This document shows, piece after piece, positions 1-12,623 of a stretch of DNA of 64,000 nucleotides. How positions within the stretch are numbered: position 1 is the stretch's first letter; each line of letters opens with the position of its first letter. The stretch is from positions 117,417-181,416 of the forward strand of contig NOWV01000157.1 of the NCBI GenBank assembly GCA_003344405.1, written 5' to 3'. The notes under the pieces were generated by a model. That model was not told where the DNA came from. It was given only the letters and a program-made list of their open reading frames with translations, and ran no database searches. Source of the DNA: Trichoplax sp. H2 (Eukaryota > Placozoa > Uniplacotomia > Trichoplacea). The position numbers and the translations under genes were made by a program.

Positions 1-87
1 GTAACATGTGTTCTATATTATGTGGCTTATCTTTCCTATAATTCCTAACTGCATGCGCTTAAATATATAATGTCGGACGTTTTTCAG

Positions 88-542
88 CCATTTGCTAGAA
101 ATCAAGATTCGTTTTTGGATGCAGTTTCTGGTACGAAGCAATTCTATATACTGTACTGTGTTTCGTCTTTATTGTTTACTTCTAATTGTGCACGTATATA
201 TAAATCAATATCCTGGACATAAAGTAATCGTGTAGATATTTTCTTCCGTCACACGTCTACTTTACGAAATGCTTGTAATATGTTTATTGTTACAGTATTT
301 TATTGGTAAATATTGATTGTATAATATATGCCAGTACATTTTATAATAGATGACATTTATTATCTTAAGATTGAGAATTTTTCACTATCTCAAAATATTC
401 AATAATTTTATAAACATTTTTTATAACAGAATCAGATAATAAGAACCTTCCTGAAGAGCTCAAGGCTTCGTTTTGGTATAGATTTAATGAAGGGTTCACT
501 AATGCAGTTCGCAGAAATATAAAAATGAAGCATCTTTTATAG
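88..542 (+). CDS. CHTF18: CHTF18 (CTF18) C-terminus, last two exons, 5' truncated by window edge
   Basis: Exons 88-130 and 430-542 join in frame and end at TAG. The first begins after a classic acceptor (gtttttcag) with a CTAAC branch-point-like motif about 45 bases upstream, so the gene enters from the left of the window. The C-terminus contains RFNEGFTNAVRRN followed by basic residues and a final LL. This is the conserved tail of CTF18, the large subunit of the alternative PCNA clamp loader Ctf18-RFC. In known members the tail docks the Ctf8-Dcc1 module used in replication and sister-chromatid cohesion. The family call rests on this tail alone, because the AAA+ part lies outside the window. 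An ATG at 70 is in frame but is preceded by a stop at 46-48 and lies upstream of the acceptor, so I read it as intronic. Confidence 0.66.
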
Positions 543-1491
543 ATGGCCTCATCATATCATTCATGTGTTAATAAATTATTCCAAGTTAAATTCTTTTTTA
601 CAATTTTGATAGCTATCTAATTGAATTAATGATTATTTTGAACTAGTGTATTCACAGATAATTGCGTATATAATAACTGTAAATATAGTTGTATATCATC
701 AGTAAAAATGATTTGGTTTACAGACGTATGATGTGAAAATTTAATATGTAACATAGTACCAAGTTGATACATATAACATATCGTTATATTGTAAATAAAG
801 CAAATTATCTAGTACAAATATTGTATAACTTCTATCTGGTTTTGTTGCATGTTTATTTACACGCTGTTTTACCAAAGGATAAATTCTTTCTCTCTGCCTT
901 TTGGCGCGCACATACTGCATATATGCCGAAAAATAGAACACAAGTGATAATTTCCTCTTCCAAGTTTTGAATTGTGTAGTACCGCAATTGAATTGTAACA
1001 CTGCATGCTACAAGTCCAATTAATTAGTTGTTCTTGAATAGCTCAAAGCCCATCCAGTTGAAGTATAGAATAAAGATAGTTACAGGAACGACAGTAGGTA
1101 CCAAGAATGAGAAATAACAAATGGAATAACTAAAACAATTTGAGAGGATTTCCTACAATAACAAAAGGAAAGATAAAAAGAATGTTACAATAACAAGAAG
1201 TAAATACTTTACGTCTATCGCCTACACGAGGCATTTATTGCAGATTGCGGCAGAGAATACATCTAAATGCTAGGTAATTGCTGCATAATTATACGACTTA
1301 TGATTCCTGACAACATTATACGAAGCCATGTACTATAAGCATTCTGTATTGTATTTATTTATTGGGTTAATTAGCTCAAAGTGACAAATAAAACGTTATA
1401 CGCTTCTGTAGGTCAAGGGGAAACAAAGTAACGTACGGCTATTCCCTTAGAAGATTCGTGTTATCATTGAATTTGGTTATTTGTTAGTGAT
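543..1491. other. Intergenic spacer, nothing recognised
   Basis: AT-rich sequence between the CHTF18 stop and the small four-exon gene. Two overlapping opposite-strand ORFs (741-1001 and 764-970) have no splice context or recognisable protein character. The 3' UTR of CHTF18 and the promoter of the next gene must lie here, but I see no clear element. Confidence 0.5.
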
Positions 1492-2051
1492 ATGGTAAGT
1501 ATCTTGAATCATACAATATAAATCACGTTGCTAAAGGTACATAAACCATTGTACATTTCTGCAGCTATGGAGAAAAGAAGTACGAATTAATCAATTCATG
1601 CCAATCATCGAATTAAATCATGCATTTGCAGCATACTATGGTGAACACCCTGTAGTACTGTGTATTTGCTATAGACTGTAGTTTGTTCTAATTAATACAG
1701 TACACAGCATATTTAAAAATCTCTTGCAGGCCAAGGAGAAAACAGATAGAGCCACTCTGAGTTTGCTAATCAGCTTATTTACTACTCAGATTACGGCATC
1801 ATTATGCTCTGAACAAGCAGATCACAGGCATCATTTGGATACCTTTGTACGTATGCTGTACATAATACTAAAATCATAATCATAACTCAACAACAGCCTT
1901 TACCTTATAATAAAATGTGCTATAGATGATACCACATCCAGAAAGGCTTAGTAAAGCAGTTAATGGAGCTAAAATGACGATCCAGTTCATGGTACAAGGG
2001 GTCCTATTATGTTGGACGGAGAGTTATACCAAGGGATTAAATCGTAAATAA
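1492..2051 (+). CDS. Unrecognised small protein, 110 aa, four exons
   Basis: Exons 1492-1494 (ATG directly followed by gtaagt), 1565-1651, 1730-1846 and 1926-2051 (ends TAA) keep phase 0 throughout and have good splice signals (ttctgcag, cttgcag, ctatag acceptors; gtaagt and gtacgt donors). The donor of exon 2 is weaker: gtagta at 1652, or gtactg three bases later. The predicted protein is compact and mixed in composition, with no signal peptide or clear membrane segment. It has a His-rich stretch (QADHRHHLDTF) near residue 65 and a C-terminal half that looks folded (SKAVNGAKMTIQFMVQGVLL). I do not recognise the family. The codon-like character and four matched exon boundaries argue for a real gene. 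It sits between two DNA-maintenance genes, which says nothing firm about its role in an animal genome. Confidence 0.6.
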
Positions 2052-5000
2052 GACCATTAAGCTCGTTGTTGGGCACTGTACTAGATCGATCGATGTCCGA
2101 TTACTAACTGTTAGCTGTTTAGGCCAGTATCCCAATGTCATCAAAGCGTAGTTTGATATAGAAATAGTGTCTGGCCTAATATCGATCACTGCCCTATACT
2201 TTAGTGTAAATGTAAAGCATGCGCTTAAGCCACCATTTGAAACGGCATACTGTACAGTGTACAGTTAACCTCTCCACTTTCGGTCCTACATGCGCTCATT
2301 TGAATATCTCTGCTCGCCAACGCCTTATATTTAGCATAATAATATTAATCAAATCATCATCGAGTCGTGATCCAGTTAGAAGATCTAAGGCATTGGTTTC
2401 GATCGAAAATTGCTCATTTGCCTTCAGCCTTGTTAGCGATTGAGCTTTGAGTTAATGCAATTTAATAGCTCAATTTCGAAACATCTCTAATAATCTTGCA
2501 ATTAAAGCTCATCTATTTGAACTCATTACTCGAATATCCTTCCTTCATAAGTTCAAATTGGAATCATCTTTTGCAATTTATCAACATTCTATTTAGCTAT
2601 CTGTAACAAAATCAAACGGCATCAGCAATATTGAAGACCCTTTATTGCTTTCAAGTTATGCAGTGCATGATTGGCAGAAAGTACGAACACTAACGATTCA
2701 ATTTTCAGGGTGTTTTCTAATAACCGATGTTATTATACGGTAGAAGTAGCCGTTGCAATCGGACAAAATCTTCCGTTTTAATCGATTGATTGGTACTGCA
2801 GTAATCGTATTGCTAATGTGCTTTACATTATTTCGCAGGTAGACGCGTGCAAACTAGATTCAACATTGTTAATATCATTAGCATGATATATTATCTCATC
2901 ATCTGTATATCGCATGGAGCCATTCCTTAGGTCATGCTGCTATGCTAATAAATAAACGGTAAGTCACTGTAAATAGTAAAGTCGTATTCAATCTCAAGAA
3001 ACGATGAATGGGTGTGACAGTGTTATATACTGTATTAGAGTAGAAATATCTATGTTCGGATAATTCTGTTAGTCTATTCTTATTTAGTTAACTTCTAATT
3101 TAGATATACTGTTTTTTTAAGATAGCACTAACATTTTATGACAGAGACACATATACACATACCGAAATTAACAGTTATAATAGGGATTGCAAATCATCTA
3201 CTTACAGTTCGAATCATTGTGATTGTAACTTACTTATGGTAGATTGTAAAATTATCGTGGAAATGTTCCGTGATAGAGGACATATCGTAATCTGACCATT
3301 CTGTATTAGTCATTAGATGTCTATGTTCGTAGATACTGTTGTCTGCATTAAGGGAGCAATAGCTATAATTAATATCTAATTCAGTGAATGATTCCAAAGT
3401 TAATCGTACTAACTATGACTCATGAACTATTGAGAAAGAGTATATAAATGGAGTATATCGTGTAATAAAGTGGATTCTCAAACTTAGTGTTTAACGTAAA
3501 ATACGAGGCGTTTAAGTCTTTGTGTAGTCTGCTAGCAGAGCAAAAGTGTTTCTGATAGTGTAGATATCGTTCCTTGATACATGGTTCAAGGAATTAACTT
3601 ATTGATCGTACATTACATTATCTTGTTGCAAAGCTGTTTTGTGACAATGGGTTATCGTTTTTAGCTCATCATTTGTTTAAAATTTAACAGTAAAGCAAAC
3701 CTAGAGTAATGTAGTTTATATACAGCTTTAATTTAGGTAGGATAATAGTCATGATGGCTAAAGCTTTGAAAACCTACTTTAGAAAGTAAAAGTAAATGGA
3801 CTCGTAGCATAGGATAGAGTAACCAAACCTCCCGATATTATTTTGTATGATTTACGTTGTGTTCATCTCAACAATTTTTCGACTATTGCTACGTCGTAGT
3901 GATGTGTAGATCCGATATTGCTAAGTTTCCGTTATCGTTCAGTAGTTTCATGCCTAGCTACGTTATTAACTTGCGTTGTCAACTACTAGATTGAAAAACG
4001 GACATAGAGACCATAAAGATTGACTTTATACTGTACGAGTATATGTATATGTATAAGTTATTAGAGTGTTAATCGCTCACACTAGCACCAGCTCTTCGCC
4101 GAATTTCTACGATATCGTACAGGCTAGTTATGTTGTAGTGTTTGTCCTTTGCTATAATGTTGCAAGCATTAACTAAGGCGTAAAGACCAAGGATTAAGCA
4201 CTCCCGATTAAGGTTGAACTAGTTTGAACTACTTGACGCAAAATGTTAATTTTCACCTCAAATTACGAGTATGAGGATAGCAAGTGTGAGAGATCCCAAA
4301 TGCTACCGTAGGATGATAGCCAAATATGGCATACTTGCCTTATTGGACTCGGAAAATGGTCATTGCTAGTAATCTCGTCATCATAGTTTTGCCAATCAAT
4401 TCTAAGATTTGTTACTATCATGACAAACATCCTGATCTCATTCGAGAGGCGGTCATTTTTCAAATTTACAGTAGAATACAATTTTCTATCGACGTTTCTC
4501 AATCAGCATATCATGATTAGCCTGAAAATATTTCAGGTTATTCTCAATCTTTTACCAGGTTGTGAGTTGGTTGCTTGTGCAGATTTAAACTTTACGAAAG
4601 CCGTTTGGATGATTAGCTCTGGCCCAAAAAACCAGTGCACAGCTCGCTGTTTCATTTCATTTTGCCTATTTGTAACAGGTTTTATGCCTTGCTCATCCAT
4701 TTCATGTTTATCAACTCATCTTACGCCGTCTACTGAAGTTATAGAGCATTTTAGAGCTTTAGTCGAATAAGGTTGCAACTATGAAGGGCAGCTGGCATAA
4801 AAAAAATTGCTGCAAGTATCCCAAAATGAGCTAGCTATCCTCTTCTTGCAAGTCCCTGCCCTTCTCCATATCAATATGGCCCCATTTCTAGGCTACAGTA
4901 CACAGATACCGTAAACTTGCATTTATAGGTACGGTATTCCTATACTGTAAGCTAAGACATTGAGATGCTGTACTGTAGCATATCCATCGAGAAATTTGGC

Positions 5001-5293
5001 ATTTCAGCTATAATCCAGGAGGCAGACAACGATTTTAGTTGTGTTATCTTATCCATTAAGGCCTAGCCAAGGCTTGATGACCTTTATAATTACTAGTGTA
5101 TCCATATTGAATTGGACTGTCTACAAATACTAATTAACTCGTTCAAATTTGGCTAGGGGGATTGCTTAGTAAACGTAATCGACTTGGGAAAAATAACAAA
5201 TTGACGATTATCGCTTGGATTGTTCATTTTAAAACGCTTCTTAAGACAATATATTGGATAATACGACGCTAGATTGGATTATGCGCGATAAAA
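2052..5293. other. Gene-poor spacer containing a dispersed repeat
   Basis: No exon chain found. The only structured part is the 631-base repeat at 3017-3647, listed separately. An ORF at 4420-4770 has no splice context and low-complexity hydrophobic content, and I do not regard it as a gene. The promoter of the EME1 gene should lie at the right end. Confidence 0.45.
3017..3647 (+). repeat. Dispersed repeat family copy A (about 630 bp)
   Basis: The sequence from acagtgttatatactg through gttttgtgacaa recurs in the same orientation at 56539-57165, with roughly nine in ten bases matching by eye and a few small indels. Neither copy keeps a long ORF and I see no terminal inverted repeats or poly-A tail. 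It could be a non-autonomous mobile element, a solo terminal repeat or an old segmental copy. Confidence 0.85.
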
Positions 5294-8200
5294 ATGAGTA
5301 ATTGGTTAGGTGGTGCAATATCAGATCAAATTGACCTGGACGATGATGAAGAACTTGGTAATGAATGGGGAATTTCTAGTAGTTATGTTTCCGCATCATC
5401 TAAACCTGCTAAAGCTGTTGTTAAAGAAACTAAGGTATGCAATAGGTCTACTAGTACTAGACGATATCCCGATTTGAATAAGTAGATGCAAATTCTACAT
5501 TGAATTGTGCTTGCATAAACTAATCTTGCTACTATAATATAATATACATTTATTAACAGTAAAGTATAACTGTAGCTAAGAAGATAGTTGGCACTGGAAA
5601 ATAGTGAACTAGCGCAGCATTGTACGCATAGAAATGAGATGTGATTGTTGCACTCTTATTATGCATTCGATGTGCGTTGTGCCATGTACCGCTTGAGTTC
5701 TCATCGTAGGAAAGTTGTAGACGAACCAATGTGCTCATTCGATATCATCAACTGATGCTTTAGGGATCTCCATCAGATGATTTAATTGACTACTATTTTT
5801 GGGAATTAAAAATGATTAGGTGGTTAGCTCAGTGAATCAGCTACCCATGCGGAACGATAAGAAGTCATCGTCGTCGGATTCTGGTCCAAGTTCCAGCCGA
5901 AGTGAAAACAGTCAGAAATCAACAGATCAGAATAACAAGAATAGTAAAGGCGGCGATCAGGATCGCAAGACAGCGATTCAAGCAATTGTAGTTTTAGATT
6001 CCGATGAAGAAGTGGATGGAAAAGATTCAAGTGGTGGAGAATCTGTAGAGATAGATCGTCATCCATTATCACCTCCTTTCGGGATCACCAGCAGCGATAA
6101 AAAATCCGATCAAAAAAGACCTTCCCATCATACCAAACGTGAAGATGGAGGGATATTCGAACCTCTTAAGTTGCAATCTGATGTAGCCCACGATGAAAAT
6201 ACTGTTAAATTGTTTAGTGATATAGACTCTGATTCTACATTATCGGTAGAAGATAGTGAAGACTTAAAGAGCACTAAACACGAACATGTTGAAGGACACA
6301 GTAAGGAATCTCAGGATGAAATGAGCCAGACCCAAATTAAGATCAAGCCAGCCGCAGAAACAGCATTAGATCACTTGTCGATTCCTAAAGAGAACAACAA
6401 CAACAATTCTAATTTGTCTCCGTTGAAAGATAAACCTGTAAGCTAACATGATGTCTTTATAGTTTCATTCGTAAAGCTAGAACAGCCTTGACTTGTGTAT
6501 GCTAAAATGAACTACTGACCTAGAAACAGTAGTAAAGAGATTTAATAACATTTGCGATAATATCACGAATAGTAGTCCAATATAAGTCTTAAACCAATCA
6601 TAATATAAATATTGCTACTATTATACACACAGGTGAGCGATGTTAATCAGCAACCAAGGAAGACGGAAAGAGCCAAAAATGATCTTTCAAAGTTGTTACA
6701 CAATTCCAATTCTTCAGTTCTTAAGCATGATAACAGGAGTCACAGCAACATTTATTCTACATCTAACGACAAACCTGTTAAATCGCCTATAACCCATGAT
6801 AGGAATAGCGATCAAAATACAAGTTTAAGAAGCTTCAATCTTGATCATGATATACCGAGCACTTGCGCAATAGACTCTCCAGTACGATCTCGCGATGGAA
6901 AAGATGATAATTATAATTTGCCAGGAATTGATTCGATTTCAAGCTTGCCGAGTTGCTCTACCGTTATGGATAAGGTACCTGAAAATTTATTGAATTACAA
7001 GAACGACGATGTAACAGGTGCAAGGAAAATGGAAGCTTTCTCCCCATTACATTCTGAGACATCACATGGCGAATATCTAGGCATGTCTACATTAAACGGT
7101 GAGAAAGACATCGAAAATGACCCTGAAGCAAGTGAAATAAACCAACTTGATTATACTCGAAAAATGGAATCCGTAGATATGTTTGCGACGAACGCAAAGA
7201 AGGATACGCAAAAGCGTAAACGTAAAAGGATTGATAATGCTCAACCAGTACGTGATGATGATTTTAAAATTTTTATTAATTTTTATATCGTTCCTTAAAG
7301 CGTAATAATAACGTGTACAGTATTGTAGCATTGCTGTACGATAATTAATATGATAGTATCTAAATATGACTGATAGAATGACTTAATAGCCATTTTAATC
7401 AAGACAGTAATTCAGTAATTAACATGTCATCTATTATGACATAACTCGGTAGAACAGAATTTGATTTTAATTGTAAGTGACACCTAGAATAGTCGACTAA
7501 ACGTACTAATTGAAGCTGGTGTAGGCTGCATGTGGTAATCAATCACTAACTAATGTTACATTTTTTTCATGCAGTTGTTCATTATCTTGTTTGAAGTATA
7601 ATAAGTACTTTTCGGCCAGGGTACCATCTTTAAGTAACGAAACTTATATCGTTATCTCTGCTATTAATATTATACAATATTTCAGTTATACGAACATAAT
7701 GATGATAACAAGAACTCCGGCAATATTTTGTTATCTAGTTGACAGAGAATCGTTAAAATGGCATTCCAGTTTTGAGTGTACATGAAATTAATTTCTTTCT
7801 ATAGAGTAACTCTAAGATGCAAAGACAAGAAATAATACAGGAAAAGCGAAAGGCAAAATCTAGGAAAGAGGTATCATAATATAGTTTAGGCATTTGCAGT
7901 TATAGCAACATATTGGATACTTTCTCTTTAAAAGTAATAGTATTTTCCTTATTTTACTTTTTGTTGGAATCTACTAATTTTTTCACTACTACCATATTAC
8001 TAATAATATCAGGTAGAAAAAAAGGTCGCTAAATTAAATACCATGGAACATTGCATTGAAGTAAGCCTAATATTTCGGCGTTTTCCGTTCATGAAATGTA
8101 CACCCCTAGCTGACTGCTTTATTGCAACTCTTTAGCTCATGTCTGTCCAAGCGGACCGCCGTTTACTAGAAGTTGACGGTGGTGAGGAAATTTGGAATTG

Positions 8201-10144
8201 TCTGAAGAAAAGTAAGGCGCATTGTAAGATAGCCGATAATGATGTAAAAAATACTGTGTTGTGGAAATGTGAAAGTATTGGAGTTTTCGAAAATGATGAC
8301 AAGGTATGCGTGTCGTTTCATGATTTAGATGACGGTTAATTATTTTTACCTCCTAAATTCGTACATGACTATTTATTATGCATCACTGATATGGTCTACG
8401 AATTGTTTTTATTTAAAGATATTTATATTTCATGTTTGTATTACTATCGTTAAGATTAACTTTAGTAATCGTCTGGATGGTGAACTTTATTATAAAAATT
8501 TATTTTCACTGACTTCAGGTTAAAGTGAATCACACTGCTACAGAAACGGAAGACATCATGGTCTACATCACTTGTTTAAACTTTTTACAGAAAGTCACGA
8601 ATGAATACCATGTAATGTTATGTTAAATTTCAGAAGCTGTCATTAATGCTTGACGCAGATTGCTGTTACTGTACTTATAAGTTGAAGATATTACTGCTTT
8701 ATATCTAAATTTGACTCTGAGATCGTGCTTAATTATTAATTCGAATGATCATACAGAATGGAGGATGCTCGTCTGGCCTAACTGCCTTTGTAAACCGGAT
8801 TAAAAGAATATGCAGGAAAAAAACTGTCTATATTTTTGTTGATCGGATGGCATCCTGTTTTAGGTAACTCAAATGCCCAGTGTTTCAGTTATGACTTACT
8901 ACCCTTTGGACTGGTGTAGTTGCTTAATATTATGGATATTTGTCAAAAATTATGCTTGATTGTATGCAGGAGCGATGGTTTGACCACTAAAAGCGAGTGG
9001 GAAAATCCCTTGAAAAGACATCAGTTGCAGTCGGTATTGCTGGATTTGTACTTTTCTACCAATACTCAGGTCTTTTTGGTAGACAACATGGAAATCGTTG
9101 GCGATATGATGGCACGCCTCATTAAGGCTGTTGCCCAGAAACCATTTAAGTACTTATACATTTTCCCTGTTCACATTTTGTTATGTGTGAAAATACTACT
9201 GTTCTATTATTTATTTTTGGCGGTACTACTTACAAAATATTTATACTTAATTTTTTAAATGTTGGTTAAAAAGAAAATCGCGATCTCCAAATTTCGATTT
9301 TTTTGTTGAGACTGGATCGTCATCAGGAATGAAGTCTACACGAGTATGATAAATTCTATGCTACAGACCATATTTAATTGATTATTTTAATATTACTAAT
9401 GATCGAGAGCATCTTTATTTCGTTTTGTATCAGTATGAAAATAGTTTATCTGACAAGATGCGTGTGCTGTTCCTATTAAATGGAGGTTCATTGATTTACA
9501 GATATCAGAAAAGACTGATTCTGTGTCTGAAGCATGGAAGAATGCACTACTTAATGTTCATAAGCTAGGACAGAATATAGCCGAGGCTATCGTGAACGAA
9601 TATAAAACACCCGGAGACTTAATTATGGTACGTTTAAAAATTGCCTGCTATAGCACGTAAATGATTAAATGAAATTCACTTCTAATATCGTACTGATTTG
9701 ATACGGAATCCGTACCGTAGACCTTAAATCGCAAAGAAAATTTCCTTTTGTATAATGGGTTATGTTTAAGTACTAGACTTTCACTTGATTATGACTAGGC
9801 ATATAGATCTAATGCTGAAGATTGCAATCAACTTTTAGCTAATATCAAGGTATTGATGTTCATTACATATTATGCAAACCTAGACTGGTTTACCTAACTT
9901 AATCCAATTGTATATTCTTTCAAAGTTGCACGAAGGTGCAGTTGGTAATTGTAATGTACAGTGATTAAGGAGATGCGATTGATAATTATACATTATAAGA
10001 AATTACTTGACGGGATTGATATACGTATATAAACTATAGGCTCGTCGCGGAGTTGCAGGATCTAGTGAGCGCCGTATCGGACCAGCATTGTCTAGAAATA
10101 TTCATAAAATTTTCACTTCGAGTCAACCTTTAGACGAAATTTAA
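5294..10144 (+). CDS. EME1: EME1-type subunit of the MUS81 crossover-junction endonuclease, 795 aa, 13 exons
   Basis: Exons: 5294-5434, 5820-6437, 6633-7247, 7805-7870, 8013-8060, 8136-8303, 8519-8611, 8757-8863, 8970-9149, 9274-9343, 9502-9627, 9799-9849, 10040-10144. Phases match at every junction. Residues 1-458 are acidic, Ser/Asp/Asn-rich and probably disordered. A short Lys/Arg-rich coiled stretch (exons 4-5) leads into the ERCC4-type nuclease fold: D-R-R-L-L-E-V-D-G-G, a central V-D-R strand, then the LDLYFST...AVAQKPFK region found in EME1. The C-terminal part carries tandem helix-hairpin-helix sequence ending RRGVAGSSERRIGPALSR, the EME1 hallmark. EME proteins lack the MUS81 catalytic ERKxxxD motif, and I see none here. 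In known species the heterodimer cuts 3' flaps, stalled forks and nicked Holliday junctions in the nucleus. At 795 residues it is longer than human EME1 (about 570), through the N-terminus. It may predate the vertebrate EME1/EME2 split. Confidence 0.92.
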
Positions 10145-12620
10145 GACCAACTGTAGGAATGGTATTGAAATAGTCAACTCTGTCAAGTTTAGTCTTTTAC
10201 TGTTGTATCATCGATTTATTCTATTGTAACTGACTGTTATAACATAATTTCATATTCTCCAAACTGTTATATTGTAGCTTTTAGATAATGTGATTGAAAA
10301 TTATCCCAATCACCTTCATTATATTAGTATATTTGTGTTATTGTGATAGCATGTAGTGTTATGGTTCTGACAAATGGCTTATTGGTCTTGTTATCTTTGA
10401 ATTTTTTGAATATTTGGATTTGCCATTCTAGTTGTAAATGTGTAACAAAGACTTTTTGGTTGTACAACATTACCGTACAGCTAAATTTAGTACTGAAAAT
10501 GTAAAATTCTCTTCCTTAAAATAGAATGTAAGTATTGTATTTACGAAACGATTGTTACAGAGTATTTCATAGCATAGAAGAAGCTAAATTTCAAGTTGAA
10601 CTATTCCAATGACCATACGTTTACATCGGTAGGCATCTATAGAACGTTAATGACAGCATATGATGTTTTGATTTATATAATAATATGAATTTCGCATGCT
10701 TCTTAATTTCAATAAACTCAAAAACTTTTTGTTCTGTAGTGATATACACGATGTATGTTTATACTACCGTATCAGCACATACATTGATCTGGTTTTGCTC
10801 AGATTAGCTCAAATCTTCTACATCTCTTATTTAAAACTATTGCATTTATTACATTTATACATACCAAAAGCAGCATCAGGTTGTACTTTATAGTTCGCAG
10901 CGAGTCATATGCATTACAGTGCAATCATGATGATATGCTGTAAATCATGAGAAACCGTTTTAAATCGATTAATCATAATCGCTGGTACCTCTGAATAGTA
11001 CTTACTCTTTAATTAATCAATCCAGAGGTACTTTAGAAACGTAATACGATGCTCATATACGCGTAAGTAAAGTAAGAAACGGCATTTTGCCGCTAGTCTG
11101 TTGCTCATGGCAGTATTCTTATTAGACTAGCCAAGTGTGCGTTGTTCGATTTTTTTAAGGCTCAAGCCATGCTGCACTTATCCTTGAATTACTGCAGTAC
11201 ATTAACATTCTTCAATACTAAGGTAATGTCACTGAAATGTTTCTTGTGACAGTACTTGCTACAAGAAAATGTTGAGAGCAATCTTCTCAATCTTTGCTGT
11301 TTCCCACAACGATGATTCGCATCGCAGCTACGATGGTGACATAATTTTGTTAGCGAACTTGATTAATGAATGCGAGTAATGGCTGAATGAGTTATTTTCA
11401 GATCGAAATTATGCCACAGCTATCTTTATTCACAGATTGTAGTGAGTACACTAAGTATACAACCACTACCAAGTTTACAGCAATGTGGTTAGGTAATTTG
11501 CATGCATGAAACTACAATGAGTAAACCGACTACTAAATAAAACATTTCTATCACATTTGTCTTTGTGTACAAAAGCCGCACCTGATTACCATTACCAAGT
11601 AAATAAACTATCTAGAGCACGTAGTATATCATTAATATTTAAATAATTAAAATATAGTAACGATCATGTACAGTAGGTATTGATATTCACTATTCTAATT
11701 CGTTATCCGCTTCAATAAAGGCCTTCACTGTAAACGCTATCATTTATTTCTTACTAACAGAAAATACTGGAGTTAGTTAATTTCTTTTACTGCAAGTCTC
11801 TGAGAGTTAAACTGAGATCAAGTTAGAGTAGATAGTAAAGCTTTGACCCGTTCACATGGCTGCTTAGTAGGCCCATTCATAATTATAATAATCTCCATTA
11901 CTCAGATACTCAGCGTAAATAGCTTAAACGATGGTATGTTATTTTAGAAGTCTTAACCCTTTAATGTATCATCATGTAAGCTATTTACGCTAAGTATCTG
12001 AGTAATTGAGGTTATTATGAATGGGACCTACTGTACATAGACTATGCTAGGATTAAATACGCATATTAGAAGTAAAATGGTACACAGTCGGTATCTACTG
12101 GAGTAGATTTCTCGGATTTTAATTATCGCGTAGATGCCTTGACTTTTGATAGGCACAGTATCCTCTAACTTCTACCGCTTCACGGTGGATAAGAACTATA
12201 CTGTAGGCCTGTGAGTAGGGTAATTTACATTCTATTTATTTATTTATTCTCCAAACTGAATACTGCCTTGGTGCAGTTCGCGCTATATTGTACAGTAGGT
12301 AGCCACAAAATGATATCTTCTACTAAGCTAAATACTAGGCAACATGGCGATGCTGTTTGTGACACTGGCAGACAATCTGTCTTGAGGCTTTCTCTATTTC
12401 CATACTAACTTTGTGGCAGGATCAATTACTAACTTAGTGCTCGGCTCCAGGCATTGATTATAACCATAAACCAGGTTATCAATTCATATATTAAAGCTCA
12501 ATTCCTGAGACTAATCATAACTATCTGCAACAGGGACTGAGCTAGAAAAATATATCCAATCCACTGGTATAGTGCAGTCGTGATTGTAGAATTACGATAG
12601 ATACTCTCAGCAAGAATCGT
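10145..12620. other. Gene-free spacer with an inverted-repeat element
   Basis: No exon chain or coding-like ORF recognised. The notable element is the 167-base hairpin at 11866-12032. A small inverted repeat (ggtacctctg / cagaggtac) lies near 10984-11032. Confidence 0.45.
11866..12032. mobile_element. MITE-like hairpin element (foldback)
   Basis: The left arm begins agtaggcccattcat and the right arm ends atgaatgggacctact. The arms are near-perfect reverse complements for about 60 bases each and meet around 11949, including the shared block ctcagat-act-agcgtaaatagctta. A target-site duplication is not evident. Long arms, small size and absence of coding match a miniature inverted-repeat or foldback element. 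A transcribed hairpin is the alternative. Confidence 0.65.
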
Positions 12621-12623
12621 TTA

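Noticed and set aside
70-130. ATG at 70 as the start of a free-standing 57-residue CTF18-tail protein
   Set aside because: An in-frame stop lies at 46-48 and a strong acceptor (gtttttcag) ends at 87 with a branch-point motif upstream. A gene entering from the left explains it better.
741-1001. Overlapping ORFs on both strands (741-1001 minus, 764-970 plus)
   Set aside because: Mutual shadow, AT-driven composition, no splice or homology support.
4420-4770. 116-codon ORF in the spacer before EME1
   Set aside because: Random-looking Cys/Phe/Ser-rich content, no exon context, no recognised domain.
7575-7785. Possible extra EME1 exon after an acceptor at 7574
   Set aside because: The in-phase frame hits a stop within nine codons. 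The open frame is out of phase with the neighbouring exons, which already join in phase 0.
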